Shown one piece after another: positions 25,312-33,609 of a stretch of 64,000 nt of DNA (position 1 is its first letter; each line of letters begins with the position of its first letter). This stretch comes from Nocardioides humilatus (GTDB lineage: Bacteria; Actinomycetota; Actinomycetes; Propionibacteriales; Nocardioidaceae), in assembly GCF_008373755.1 (NCBI RefSeq), contig NZ_VUJV01000003.1:992001-1056000 (forward strand). The letters run 5' to 3'. The position numbers were made by a program, and so were the translations under genes. The notes below the pieces were generated by a model that did not search any database, was not told the origin of the DNA, and saw only the letters and a program-made list of their open reading frames with translations.

Positions 25312-26549
25312 AGTCCGCCGAGGCGCGTCAACAAGAAGACCTGGAGCTCACCGACGACGAAGCCGAGCCCACCGCCGATGACCACGACGAGCCACTCGTC
25401 GTCCTTGAAGACCGGGCGCAGCATCGCCTCGAGCCCTTCGTTGGACAAAGCACCGAGCGAGACCTCGACCGTGCGCTCCACGTCGAGCGCCTCGATCAGG
25501 TAGGGCCCGAGCCGCTCGGACGCCTCGTGCACCCGGCTCGACGCAGCCGCCACGACCGTGCGGCGCAACGCCTCGTAGCGCGCGGTGCCGATGGCCGCTG
25601 GGACGAGCGGCTCGACCAGGCCGAGCTCGGCGTCGATGGCCGCCTCGACCTCCTGGTGGACCAGCGCGAAGAGCCGGTCGGCCAGCGGTCCGTCGAGCAG
25701 CGCGCCGAGGATCAGCTCGGGCCCGAGCACCTTCTCGGCGGCGATCTTGGCGTACTCGGTGATGAAGTGATCGCGCTCCGCGAAGGCCAGGCCCTGCCAC
25801 TTCACCAGACCGAAGTAGCGCTTCTCCTCCTTCGGCTCGAAGACCATCTGCAAGGCGATCCAGTCCGACACCAGACCGACGATCAGGCCCGCGATCGGGA
25901 TGACCAGGTGGCTCTCGGTGAAGGCGAAGATCACCATCTGCAGCAGGCCGACGAGGAAGCCAAAGACCAGGCCGAAGCGCTTCATGAACGTCATGACCGG
26001 GCCCATCGGACCGCGCACCAGGTCGACGAGGAGCCGCTTGTCCTTGATCAGCTCGGCCGTGACGATGTAGCTGATGTTGAAGAGCTCGTCGATGTTGTCC
26101 TGGGCCTGCTGGAGCAGGTTGGCGACCATCTGAGGAGCGCGCGACCGGGCCCGCGCGATGGCCAGCGCCTTCGCTCGCGCCGGCACCTGGTCCCACCGCG
26201 GCCCGAGGATGTCGCGGGCGACCGAGTTGATCGCATCGACCATGATGTCGTCGCACTCGGTAGCGATCCGCTGCGGGTCGAGCCGGTCGACGAGCTCGCG
26301 CGGGTCGACGACGTTGTCGAGGATGATGTCGGCGGCCTCGGCCCCGAACTTCGCCGCCCGCCGCGGCAGCTGACCCTGCCAGCCGAACGGTCCGATGCCC
26401 TTGAAGTCGATCGGGCGGAAGACCATCTCGATCGCGACGACCTTGGTGATCCAGCCGATGAAGGCGCTGACCACCGGCATGAGCAGCAGCACCCAGGGGT
26501 GCGCGACGAAGACGTCCCAGGCCTCCGCTGGGGTGTTGAGCCCGCTCAC
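25308..26549 (-). CDS. DUF445 family membrane protein
   Basis: 413 aa from GTG. An N-terminal membrane segment (VLLLMPVVSAFIGWITKVVAIEMVF) leads into the characteristic FRPIDFKGIGPFGWQGQLPRRAAKFG block, which recurs in related form near residue 230 (WIALQMVFEP, FGLVKWQG), so the protein has an internal duplication typical of DUF445. Two further hydrophobic segments follow (around residues 185-230) and one at the C-terminus (VVVIGGGLGFVVGELQVFLL). Function of the family is not established. Coupled to the downstream hydrolase by GTGA overlap; 19 bp downstream of the DUF4393-like gene. Confidence 0.8.
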   Translation of the reverse strand: MSGLNTPAEAWDVFVAHPWVLLLMPVVSAFIGWITKVVAIEMVFRPIDFKGIGPFGWQGQLPRRAAKFGAEAADIILDNVVDPRELVDRLDPQRIATECDDIMVDAINSVARDILGPRWDQVPARAKALAIARARSRAPQMVANLLQQAQDNIDELFNISYIVTAELIKDKRLLVDLVRGPMGPVMTFMKRFGLVFGFLVGLLQMVIFAFTESHLVIPIAGLIVGLVSDWIALQMVFEPKEEKRYFGLVKWQGLAFAERDHFITEYAKIAAEKVLGPELILGALLDGPLADRLFALVHQEVEAAIDAELGLVEPLVPAAIGTARYEALRRTVVAAASSRVHEASERLGPYLIEALDVERTVEVSLGALSNEGLEAMLRPVFKDDEWLVVVIGGGLGFVVGELQVFLLTRLGGL

Positions 26550-26568
26550 CGGACACTCACCCGGGCGC

Positions 26569-27210
26569 TCACTCGGTCACGTCCGGCCGGGTCGCCTCCC
26601 ACAGGGCGCGACCGTGCTCGCTGAGGCGCAGCGTCTTGCGCTCCACGCGAGCGGGGAGCTTGCCGAGCGCTCCCTCCTTCAGCGCCGGCCGGACCTCACG
26701 GTCCGCGAGCACCATCTCGTAGCCGACCTCGTTGGCCTTGTCCTCCGGGCCGGTCTCCACCAGCCCGAGGTGGAGGAGGTGGGCCACGTAGCGGGTCGTG
26801 CGGCTCGGCAGGGTCACGGCCGCCGTACGTCCGATCAGGGAGGCGTTGCTCAGCAGCACGTCGCTCGTCCCGCGGCGGTAGACGCTGACCGTCGACGCGG
26901 GCGCGCCGTCAGCGAGGGCGGCGATGATGCGGGCCTCGTCCGGCAGGAGCTGCCGGAGTACGGCGACCAGGTACTCCCGCTCGCTGCTCAACGCATCGTG
27001 CTCGAGCGACTCGCTCAGCAGGGCGGTCATCATGTCGCGCGGCGATGCCGCGAACCGCGGCTCGGGCGCGACCGTCAGCGACGGGCGGGCGGGCGGCGGG
27101 CTGGCCGCGTCCATCCGGGCGCGGACCAGGCCCCACATCGTGCGCTCTACCGTGGCGACGACCGACACCGCCGTATTGAGAAGACCCACGGGGGCACCGT
27201 ACTCAGACAA
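26569..27210 (-). CDS. Uncharacterised protein, possibly Abi-alpha/DUF4393-like
   Basis: 213 aa if the TTG at 27210 is used; a GTG at 27189 is the alternative, and neither has a ribosome binding site. The TTG lies 8 bp inside the 3' end of the MpaB-like gene. The middle, REYLVAVLRQLLPDEARIIAAL, followed by RTTRYVAHLLHLGLVE and a C-terminal winged-helix-like end (LRLSEHGRALWEA), recalls the DUF4393/Abi-alpha proteins, but the match is by eye and weak. No membrane segment. Sits between the MpaB gene and DUF445 on the same strand and may be co-transcribed with both. Confidence 0.5.
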   Translation of the reverse strand: MSEYGAPVGLLNTAVSVVATVERTMWGLVRARMDAASPPPARPSLTVAPEPRFAASPRDMMTALLSESLEHDALSSEREYLVAVLRQLLPDEARIIAALADGAPASTVSVYRRGTSDVLLSNASLIGRTAAVTLPSRTTRYVAHLLHLGLVETGPEDKANEVGYEMVLADREVRPALKEGALGKLPARVERKTLRLSEHGRALWEATRPDVTE

Positions 27211-28057
27211 GGGGGCGCCCGGTGCGTGCTCGGCGACGCACGTCCCACAGGAGCACGTTGAAGGGCGCGTTGCGCAGAGCGCGGGGCACCCGGCGCCCGA
27301 CCATCCCGGTCGCCCGGTTGACCGTGTTGAAGACGGCCTGGTGGCGCGGCGACCAGGGCAGGTCGAGCCGCTCGCGCAGCTGCCACGGCGTGTAGCCCGT
27401 GTTCATGAAGGTGAGCGGCAGGGTCGCCGGCCGGATCCACCGCGGCGTCATCTCGAACCGGATGAGCATCCGGCAGTAGGCCTTGGTCGCGTCGTCGATG
27501 TCGGCGTTGGCGAGCCGCGACTGGAAGAAGTCCTTGAAGTCCGCGCGGGTCGCCGGCCACAGGTCGCGCGGCATCTGCAGCGTCGTGCCGAAGATCGCGA
27601 GCTGCTGGTAGATCGCCTCGGCGAGCTCCTCCTCCATCGGTCCGTGGAGCCGCTCGTAGGTGTCGGCGAAGCCGTAGTAGAGGCACGCCGCGACCCACAG
27701 CTGGAGGTCGCGGTCGAACGCGTTGTACTTGACCGGGCTGTCCTCCGTCGAGCGAATGTGACGGTGTGCCCCGTTGACGGCCTCTCGATAAAGAGCGCGG
27801 TCCTCGTCGGTGCCGAGCGCAGAGACGGCGAGGTAGGTGAGCGTCGTACGGGCTCGCTTGAAGGGGTGGAGGTCAACCCGCCCCGACTCGACCTTCGACT
27901 CCATCACGCCGTAGGCGACTCCCGGAGCTCCGAGCATCTGCAGCGCCACGTTGGCCGGTCCCGCGACGAACGCGGCCGGGCCGTCCCAGTAGTCGCGAAG
28001 ATCAATCTCATCGACCTTCTCGAGTCCGGAGACCGGCTCCAGGGGCAGGGCGCTCAT
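27203..28057 (-). CDS. MpaB/Lcp-like oxygenase family protein (DUF2236)
   Basis: 284 aa from ATG at 28057, preceded at ideal spacing by GGAGG; the upstream in-frame ATG at 28069 would put that ribosome binding site inside the gene. Family features: GVMESKVESGRVDLHPFKRARTT, DLQLWVAACLYYGFADTYERLHG and MTPRWIRPATLPLTFMNTGY. About as long as, and clearly paralogous to, the neighbouring gene at 28139-29005 (shared SKVESGR, RARTT, QLWVAACLY blocks). Proposed role by family: haem-dependent oxygenation of a hydrophobic substrate. Preceded by a strong dyad at 28077-28102. Confidence 0.8.
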   Translation of the reverse strand: MSALPLEPVSGLEKVDEIDLRDYWDGPAAFVAGPANVALQMLGAPGVAYGVMESKVESGRVDLHPFKRARTTLTYLAVSALGTDEDRALYREAVNGAHRHIRSTEDSPVKYNAFDRDLQLWVAACLYYGFADTYERLHGPMEEELAEAIYQQLAIFGTTLQMPRDLWPATRADFKDFFQSRLANADIDDATKAYCRMLIRFEMTPRWIRPATLPLTFMNTGYTPWQLRERLDLPWSPRHQAVFNTVNRATGMVGRRVPRALRNAPFNVLLWDVRRRARTGRPLV

Positions 28058-28076
28058 GCTGACCTCCATTGGTCTG

Positions 28077-28102
28077 CGAGTAACTGACTACTCGCGTAGT
28101 CA
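28077..28102. promoter_or_regulatory. Overlapping palindromes upstream of the MpaB-like gene
   Basis: TGACTAC (28085-28091) pairs with GTAGTCA (28096-28102) across 4 bp, and CGAGTA (28077-28082) pairs with TACTCG (28089-28094) across 6 bp. Two interleaved dyads just upstream of the start suggest a TetR-type operator. No second copy is seen elsewhere in the window, so the regulator is not identified. Confidence 0.5.
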
Positions 28103-28104
28103 AT

Positions 28105-28131
28105 CACCCTTCGCCGCTGCCGGGAAGGGTG
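28105..28131 (-). terminator. Hairpin between the two MpaB-like genes
   Basis: CACCCTTC (28105-28112) pairs perfectly with GAAGGGTG (28124-28131) around an 11-nt loop, directly downstream of the stop at 28139. No U tract follows. Likely ends transcription of the acyl-CoA dehydrogenase/MpaB transcript. Confidence 0.45.
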
Positions 28132-28138
28132 GAGAACG

Positions 28139-29005
28139 TCACACCAGCTGGCGCTTGAAACGGCGCCGCAACCGCAGGTCGAGCAGCAGGAGGCCGAAGG
28201 GCTGGCGGCGCAGGATCGAGGGCACGACGCGACTCACCAGGCGGGTCAGCCGGAAGACCCGGTCGTGGCGCCGCTGGTCGGCGGCGGTCCACGGGACGTC
28301 GAGCGCTTCACGGAAGTACGGCGGCAGCGAGCCGATGTTCATGAACCGGATGAACCGCGCGAAGGTGACCCGCAGCGGCCACGGGAACGCGTTGACCCCC
28401 AGGACCACCTTGAGCAGGTAGCGGCGTACGTCGGCGTCGTAGGACACCCGCCGCAGACCTTCAGCCCAGTAGACCTCGAAGGCGGCCCGATCGGCCGGCC
28501 ACATGTCCTCGCGCACCTGGAGCGTCGTACCCAATCGCGAGCCGTGGCGGTAGAGGAGGTCGAGCGTGGCTTCGTCGAGCGGTCCGTGGAGCCGCTGGAC
28601 GATGTCCTCGGTGCCCCAGTAGAGGCAGGCCGCAACCCAGAGCTGGAGCTCCGGATTCATGGCGTTGTAGGCCACCGGGCTCTCCTCGGAGCCTCCGGCC
28701 GAGCGCACCTGCGCGTGCTGGCGGTTGACCTCGCGCCGGTAGGCGGCGCGCTCGTCGTCACTGCCGAGGAGAGCGACGGACAGGTAGGTAAAGGTGGTCC
28801 GCGCGCGCTTGATCGGGTGCAGGTCGGTGCGCCCACTCTCGACCTTGGACTCGAACACCCCGCGCCCCACCTCGGGCCAGCCGAGCTGCATGATCACGTT
28901 GGCGCCGCCGGCGTAGAGCGCAGCGATGCCGTCGATGTAGGGACGGATCTCCGCGATGTCGCTGTCAGCGGTCACACCAGTAATGCTGGACGGGTGGGCA
29001 GCCAT
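28139..29005 (-). CDS. MpaB/Lcp-like oxygenase family protein (DUF2236)
   Basis: 288 aa; its ATG shares one base with the TGA of the acyl-CoA dehydrogenase gene (TGATG), so the two are translationally coupled and transcribed together. The longer open frame upstream is antisense coding space of the dehydrogenase. Conserved blocks GVFESKVESGRTDLHPIKRARTT, PELQLWVAACLYWGTEDIVQRLHG and WPLRVTFARFIRFMNIGSLPP parallel its neighbour. Coupling to an acyl-CoA dehydrogenase that lies behind MerR operator site 3 places this oxygenase in the same putative regulon. Confidence 0.8.
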   Translation of the reverse strand: MAAHPSSITGVTADSDIAEIRPYIDGIAALYAGGANVIMQLGWPEVGRGVFESKVESGRTDLHPIKRARTTFTYLSVALLGSDDERAAYRREVNRQHAQVRSAGGSEESPVAYNAMNPELQLWVAACLYWGTEDIVQRLHGPLDEATLDLLYRHGSRLGTTLQVREDMWPADRAAFEVYWAEGLRRVSYDADVRRYLLKVVLGVNAFPWPLRVTFARFIRFMNIGSLPPYFREALDVPWTAADQRRHDRVFRLTRLVSRVVPSILRRQPFGLLLLDLRLRRRFKRQLV

Positions 29006-30183
29006 CAGTAGCTCTTCGGCAGACCGAGCATCTGGGTGCCGATGTGCGCGAGCACGAGCTCCTCGGCCACCGGGATGTTCTTGCCGATCCGGGCGTCGCG
29101 GAACATCCGCTCGACCGGGTACTCCTTGCTGTAGGCCATGCCGCCGAGCGTCTGGAACGCCTGGTTGGCCGCCTCCCACGCCACCTGGGCGCCGGTCAGC
29201 TTGGCGATGTTGGCCTCGGCACCGCACGGCTCCTGCCGGTCGAAGAGCCACGCCGCCTTGTAGGTCATCAGCCGGCCGAGCTCGACCTTGGCCTTGATCT
29301 GGGCGAGCGGGAACTGCAGCGCCTGGTTGGCGCCGATCGGCCGCCCGAAGACGACCCGCTCCCGCGCGTAGTTGCACGCGACGTCGAGGGCCGCGTCGGC
29401 GGCACCCATGCCGCCCGCTGCTGCGAGGATCCGCTCGGGGTTGAGCACGTCCCACAACACGGCGAAACCGAGGTCGACCTCGCCGATGACGTTCTCCGCC
29501 GGGACGCGGACGTCGTCGAAGAAGACCTGGCTCGAGTAGAGGATGTTGCTCCCCATCTTGGGGATCGGCTGGTAGGTCAGCGTGCCGTCGGCCAGCGCCT
29601 GCTTCACGTCGACGAGGAAGAGCGTGAAGCCGGCGGTGCGCGGCCGCGCTTCGGCGGCCGGGATCGTACGGGTGACCGCGACCATCCAGTCGGCGTTCTC
29701 GACGTTGGAGATCCAGACCTTCTGACCCTTGATCAAGAAGTCGTCACCGTCGCGCCGGGCAGAGGTGGTGATCTCGAGCGCGTTGGAGCCCGCGTCGGGC
29801 TCGGTCAGCGCGAGGCAGAACTGCAGCTCACCGGTCGCGAGGCCGGGCAGGATCCGCTTCTTCTGCTCCTCGGTGCCGTGGCGGGTGACGGTCATGCCGC
29901 CAAAGCCGGGGGTGGTGATGTAGAAGAAGCTGCCCGCCGTACCGCCCGACGCACACAACGTCTCGTTGGCGACCGCGAGCTCGAGCAGGCCTTGGCCACC
30001 GCCGCCGTACTCCTCGGGGACAGCGAGGCCGAACCAGCCACCGGCCGCCAGGTCGTCGTAGACCTCCTGCGGGAAGCGGTGCTCCTCCTCGCAGCGCGAC
30101 CAGTAGGCGTGGTCGTACTTCGCAGCAACCGCAGCGACACCCTCTCGGACGGCAAGGGCCGACTCGGGAAGCTCGAAATCCAT
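29005..30183 (-). CDS. Acyl-CoA dehydrogenase, variant catalytic-loop type
   Basis: 392 aa from ATG at 30183 with GGAGG 7 nt upstream; the frame continues upstream but only as antisense of the TetR gene. Signature LALTEPDAGSNALEI, KVWISNVENADW, RVVFGRPIGANQALQFPLAQ; the base region reads IPVAEELVLAHIG (Glu374/Glu375) instead of the usual GTxExxR, as in citronellyl-CoA and some branched-chain or aromatic acyl-CoA dehydrogenases. Operator site 3 of the MerR-type dyad lies in its promoter region. Coupled to an MpaB-type oxygenase gene. Confidence 0.9.
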   Translation of the reverse strand: MDFELPESALAVREGVAAVAAKYDHAYWSRCEEEHRFPQEVYDDLAAGGWFGLAVPEEYGGGGQGLLELAVANETLCASGGTAGSFFYITTPGFGGMTVTRHGTEEQKKRILPGLATGELQFCLALTEPDAGSNALEITTSARRDGDDFLIKGQKVWISNVENADWMVAVTRTIPAAEARPRTAGFTLFLVDVKQALADGTLTYQPIPKMGSNILYSSQVFFDDVRVPAENVIGEVDLGFAVLWDVLNPERILAAAGGMGAADAALDVACNYARERVVFGRPIGANQALQFPLAQIKAKVELGRLMTYKAAWLFDRQEPCGAEANIAKLTGAQVAWEAANQAFQTLGGMAYSKEYPVERMFRDARIGKNIPVAEELVLAHIGTQMLGLPKSY

Positions 30184-30204
30184 CTGACAACCTCCGTACT
30201 CACA

Positions 30205-30237
30205 TTGACACCATGACTGTAACAGTTCCGCTGTCAC
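30205..30237. promoter_or_regulatory. MerR-region operator, site 3
   Basis: Core ACTGTAACAGT (30216-30226); arms TTGACAC (30205-30211) and CTGTCAC (30231-30237), each 6 of 7 matches to site 2 and placed at exactly the same distance. Located 22 bp upstream of the acyl-CoA dehydrogenase start. Confidence 0.75.
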
Positions 30238-30262
30238 GGTGCTAGCGGAGGTGAGCCGGACC

Positions 30263-30886
30263 TCAGCGCGGGCTCGAACCCATCGCCGCCACGGTGAGCA
30301 GCAGGTCGACGCAGTGCTGCACGAAGACCTCACGAGGTACGTCGAGCTGGCCACCGACGTAGAGGAAGAAGTCGTGGCCCAGGGCACCCACCAGGCTGGC
30401 CGACTTGAGCCGGCGCTGGTCGGCGCTGTCGCGCTTCGGGATCTGGTCGGCGATCATCTCCGCGATGATCGGGAAGAGGCGCTCGCGCGCCTCGAAGAGC
30501 AGCGGGTCGGTCGTCGGGGCGACGAAGAGCACCTGGCCACGGGCGGGGTGGCCCAGGGCGAACTCGACGACGGCCTCGACCGCCGCGACAGCGACAGCAC
30601 GTGGATCGTGGGAGCCGGCGACCGCAGCCACGGCATCGACGATCGCCGAGCGCCCCTCCTCGGCCAGCGTCTGGAAGACCGCGACCGTGAGCTCGTCACG
30701 GTCTTGGAAGTGCTCGTAGAAGTAGCGCGACGTGAGGCCGGCTTCACGACACACGGCCCGCACGCTGACGGCCTGTCCCCCGCCGGCGGCGATCAGCGTC
30801 ACGCCTGCTGCGAGCAGGCGCGCGCGGCGGTCCTTCTGGCGCTCGGCCAGCGTCGTGCCGCCCCAGATCCGAGGCGTGGTGTCCAT
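30263..30886 (-). CDS. TetR/AcrR family transcriptional regulator
   Basis: 207 aa, ATG at 30886. Helix-turn-helix at about residues 16-65 (QAVSVRAVCREAGLTSRYFYEHF). The N-terminus, with PRIWGG before the first helix, is like that of the TetR at 48691-49344 (RTYGG), so the two belong to the same subfamily. TACGGT stands 8 nt upstream of the ATG, again close to leaderless spacing. Its 3' end faces the acyl-CoA dehydrogenase promoter; the target is not evident and could be the dyad at 28077-28102. Confidence 0.85.
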   Translation of the reverse strand: MDTTPRIWGGTTLAERQKDRRARLLAAGVTLIAAGGGQAVSVRAVCREAGLTSRYFYEHFQDRDELTVAVFQTLAEEGRSAIVDAVAAVAGSHDPRAVAVAAVEAVVEFALGHPARGQVLFVAPTTDPLLFEARERLFPIIAEMIADQIPKRDSADQRRLKSASLVGALGHDFFLYVGGQLDVPREVFVQHCVDLLLTVAAMGSSPR

Positions 30887-30932
30887 GGTGGGTCACCGTA
30901 TCGTCAGCGGACGTCCATCCCCTTCAACCGAG

Positions 30933-31451
30933 TCACTCGAACTGCAGCTGCACGAGCTCGTCGACGAGCCACTCGCCGCCCTGCTCGACCATGGTCAGCT
31001 CGACGCCGCTGCGGGCGTGGAGGGCCGGCTTGCGCTGCTGGCGGATGTCCTTGTCGGTGAGCGTCTGGTCGGTGAAGACGAGGACCTTGACCTTGCCGTC
31101 CTTCTCCCAGGTCGCGGCCGACTCGACCACGCGGCCCTTGCTGATCAGCTGCCGCGGACCGACCATCTTCTTGCGCAGGGCGACCAGCGTCTCCGGCGCA
31201 TACTCCTCCTCGAAGGAGGCCGTGCCGTCCTCGGTCACCCACGCCATGTCCTCGGCATAGGTGCGGTAGTCATAGGTGAGCCACGAGTAGACGACCTCCT
31301 CGGCCGCCTTCGTCGCTGCCGCCTCGTCGGCCTGGTGGTCCTTCAGCTCGTCGAGGTCGGACCGGTCGCCCCACAGCAGGACGCAGCCGGCGATCGCCGC
31401 GATCAGCAGCAGTGCGAGCCCACCGACCGCCACCCGAAGGCGCCCGCTCAT
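30933..31451 (-). CDS. Mce-associated membrane protein (Mas)
   Basis: 172 aa from ATG at 31451, overlapping the MceF stop (ATGA). A short cytoplasmic N-terminus, one membrane segment (VAVGGLALLLIAAIAGCVLLW) and an acidic periplasmic domain with the NTF2-like pattern of Mas proteins (VVYSWLTYDYRTYAEDMAWV, then a beta-rich C-terminus). Mas proteins are encoded at the end of mce operons and are thought to stabilise the Mce complex. Last gene of the operon. Mycobacterial operons usually have two or more; only one is seen here. Confidence 0.82.
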   Translation of the reverse strand: MSGRLRVAVGGLALLLIAAIAGCVLLWGDRSDLDELKDHQADEAAATKAAEEVVYSWLTYDYRTYAEDMAWVTEDGTASFEEEYAPETLVALRKKMVGPRQLISKGRVVESAATWEKDGKVKVLVFTDQTLTDKDIRQQRKPALHARSGVELTMVEQGGEWLVDELVQLQFE

Positions 31452-32524
31452 CGCAGCGGCCCCGGTGCCCACTGGGCACCGCGCTGCGACGCGGGGAAGC
31501 TCCTCGAGCAGTGCCCGTCGTCCTGGGCGGGATACCTCGTCACGTCGCGGGGCGGGTGCTCGTCGGCGCCGTAGCCGCAGTACTCGAAGTACTCGAAGAA
31601 GCCGTTGAGGTGGGCCGCACCGCCGAAGACCGAGCTCGACAGCGCCCGGAACCCGCGCGGGTAGTCACGGAGCAGCGCCCGCAGGTGCGGGTCGCGCGCG
31701 GCCATGAAGTCGGCGAGGGTGACGTAGGGGTCGAGGTAGTCGCCGAGGATGTCGTCGACGTCGCGGACCAACCCGCGCAGCTCGTCGATCTGGCCGGGCG
31801 CCTTCTCCAGCAACCGCACGAGCACCGGGTCGATCTTGCGCAGCCACGCGGTGAAGACCTTGGTGTTGCGCGTGATGCTGTCGAAGGTCGGCACCAGGTC
31901 TGCGCCGAGCCGCAGCAATCGGTCGCCGTTGGTGATGAGCCGATCCGTCATGGCCCACCGCTTGTCGAACTCGTTGAGCAGCACCGACCCCTGCACGACC
32001 ATCCGCTGGAGGTCGTCCTGAGTGCCCTTGAGACCGTTGGCGGTCTCGCGCAACACGGTCTTGAGCGCCTTCGGGTCGATCTGCTTGATCAGCGCGTTGA
32101 GGTTGATCGCCGTCGTGGCGAGGCTGGTCGGCAGGTCGCTGGCGGTGCCCTCGATCGTGTCGCCGTTCTCGAGGTATGGCGACCCGTCGTGCTCGGGCTG
32201 GAAATCGATGTACTGCTCACCCACCGGCGAGAGGCTGCGCACCTTGGGTCGGGCGTCCGCGGGGATCCGCGCCGATCCGTCGAGGCGGACCTTGGCCGAG
32301 ACACCGTCGTCGGTCAGCCTCAGCTCGGTGACCCGGCCGACGCGCACGCCGCGGTAGGTGACCTCGGAGCCCTCGTAGAGACCGCCGCTGCGAGGCAAGG
32401 TCACGGTGACGTAGACGCGGGGCTCGGTGATCGGGGTCTTGAGAGCGACGCCGAAGAGGTAGAGCAGGCAGAAGAGGAACGCCGTGACGATGCCGACGAT
32501 GCTCATGATGTTCTTGCGGGTCAT
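31448..32524 (-). CDS. mceF: MceF, lipid-transport substrate-binding subunit
   Basis: 358 aa. N-terminal membrane helix (MSIVGIVTAFLFCLLYLFG), then the MlaD/Mce domain at about residues 37-115 (VTLPRSGGLYEGSEVTYRGVRVGRV), then the long helical region that builds the Mce needle. Sixth in order after yrbEB and next to the Mas gene, hence MceF. Overlaps the genes on both sides by ATGA. Confidence 0.88.
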   Translation of the reverse strand: MTRKNIMSIVGIVTAFLFCLLYLFGVALKTPITEPRVYVTVTLPRSGGLYEGSEVTYRGVRVGRVTELRLTDDGVSAKVRLDGSARIPADARPKVRSLSPVGEQYIDFQPEHDGSPYLENGDTIEGTASDLPTSLATTAINLNALIKQIDPKALKTVLRETANGLKGTQDDLQRMVVQGSVLLNEFDKRWAMTDRLITNGDRLLRLGADLVPTFDSITRNTKVFTAWLRKIDPVLVRLLEKAPGQIDELRGLVRDVDDILGDYLDPYVTLADFMAARDPHLRALLRDYPRGFRALSSSVFGGAAHLNGFFEYFEYCGYGADEHPPRDVTRYPAQDDGHCSRSFPASQRGAQWAPGPLR

Positions 32525-33609
32525 CGGCGTCCCTCCACGTCGTTGGCTCCGAGCAGCAGCCCGAGACCGGGGAGGTAGAGGTCGCCGCGGCGGACCGCGT
32601 CTGCGGCGGCGCCCTCATCGACCTGCGCCCGCGGGTCACCGCCGAGGATGTTGAGCTGCGTCTCGTCGAGGTGGAGCAGGGCGCGCAGCGGCAGGGTGTC
32701 GCTCGGCACCGTGCGGGACAGCTGGTCGGCCACGGCGACCAGGTCGTCGAGACCGGCGCGCAGCTTGGACTTGGTGGCCAGCACCTGGTCGGCGATCGGT
32801 CCGATCTGCTGGAGGATCGTCAGCAGCGGGTCGTCGACCTGCAAGGCGATGCGCTTCGCCGTCCGCGCCAGGCCCTCGACACTGGTCAGCAACGCGACGA
32901 TCTTGTCGGTGTCCTTGCCCAACGTCTCGACCGCCGGCCCGACCTGGTCCAGCGCCTTGCGGATCGTGCCGCGCCTCTCGGCGAGGACACTGGAGACCGA
33001 CCGCAGCGCTTCGAGGGCGCGACCGATGTCGTCGCTGCTGGCGTTGGCCTCGTGGAGGAAGCTCGTGACCCGCTCGAGGCTGGCCCGGATCTCCTCCTCA
33101 CGACCGCCGAAGGTCGTGTTGAGCTCCTCGGCGATCGTCTGGAGCTCGCCGAGCCGACCACCGTTGATGAGCATCGAGGCCGACGCGAGTGCGTCCTCGA
33201 CCGAGGGTGCCGTCGTCGTACGGCGCTCGGCGAACGCGTCGCCGTCACCGAGGTCGCGCCCGGACTTCCCCGGCGTGACCTGGACGATGAGCTCGCCGAG
33301 CGGCGTGTCGTAGCGCAGCCGGACCGTGGAGTCGTCAGGGATCTCGACGGACTCCTTGATGTCCATCGAGACGATGGCCTGGAAATCCTTGGCCTTCACG
33401 TCCTGGACCCGGCCGACCGAGACGCCGTTGACCTTGACCTGCGCGCCCTGCGCCAGGTTGAGGGCCTGGTCGAAGACCGCCGTCACCTCGTAGGTGTCGC
33501 CGCCGACGTCGGAGCCCGGGAGCGGGAGGTCCTTGTAGCCCGTGCTGCACGCAGCCAGCCCCACGGTGGCGAGGGTGGCGGCGAGGGTCGACACGATGAG
33601 GCGCCTCAT
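32521..33609 (-). CDS. mceE: MceE, Mce lipoprotein (LprK-like)
   Basis: 362 aa from ATG at 33609, which overlaps the MceD stop (ATGA). The signal ends in a clear lipobox, GLAAC, so the protein is a membrane-anchored lipoprotein as expected for MceE. Mce domain at about residues 40-120 (VTAVFDQALNLAQGAQVKVNGVSVGRV), followed by long amphipathic helices (EELNTTFGGREEEIRASLERV). One of six subunits of the tunnel that carries hydrophobic substrate across the cell envelope. Confidence 0.88.
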   Translation of the reverse strand: MRRLIVSTLAATLATVGLAACSTGYKDLPLPGSDVGGDTYEVTAVFDQALNLAQGAQVKVNGVSVGRVQDVKAKDFQAIVSMDIKESVEIPDDSTVRLRYDTPLGELIVQVTPGKSGRDLGDGDAFAERRTTTAPSVEDALASASMLINGGRLGELQTIAEELNTTFGGREEEIRASLERVTSFLHEANASSDDIGRALEALRSVSSVLAERRGTIRKALDQVGPAVETLGKDTDKIVALLTSVEGLARTAKRIALQVDDPLLTILQQIGPIADQVLATKSKLRAGLDDLVAVADQLSRTVPSDTLPLRALLHLDETQLNILGGDPRAQVDEGAAADAVRRGDLYLPGLGLLLGANDVEGRR

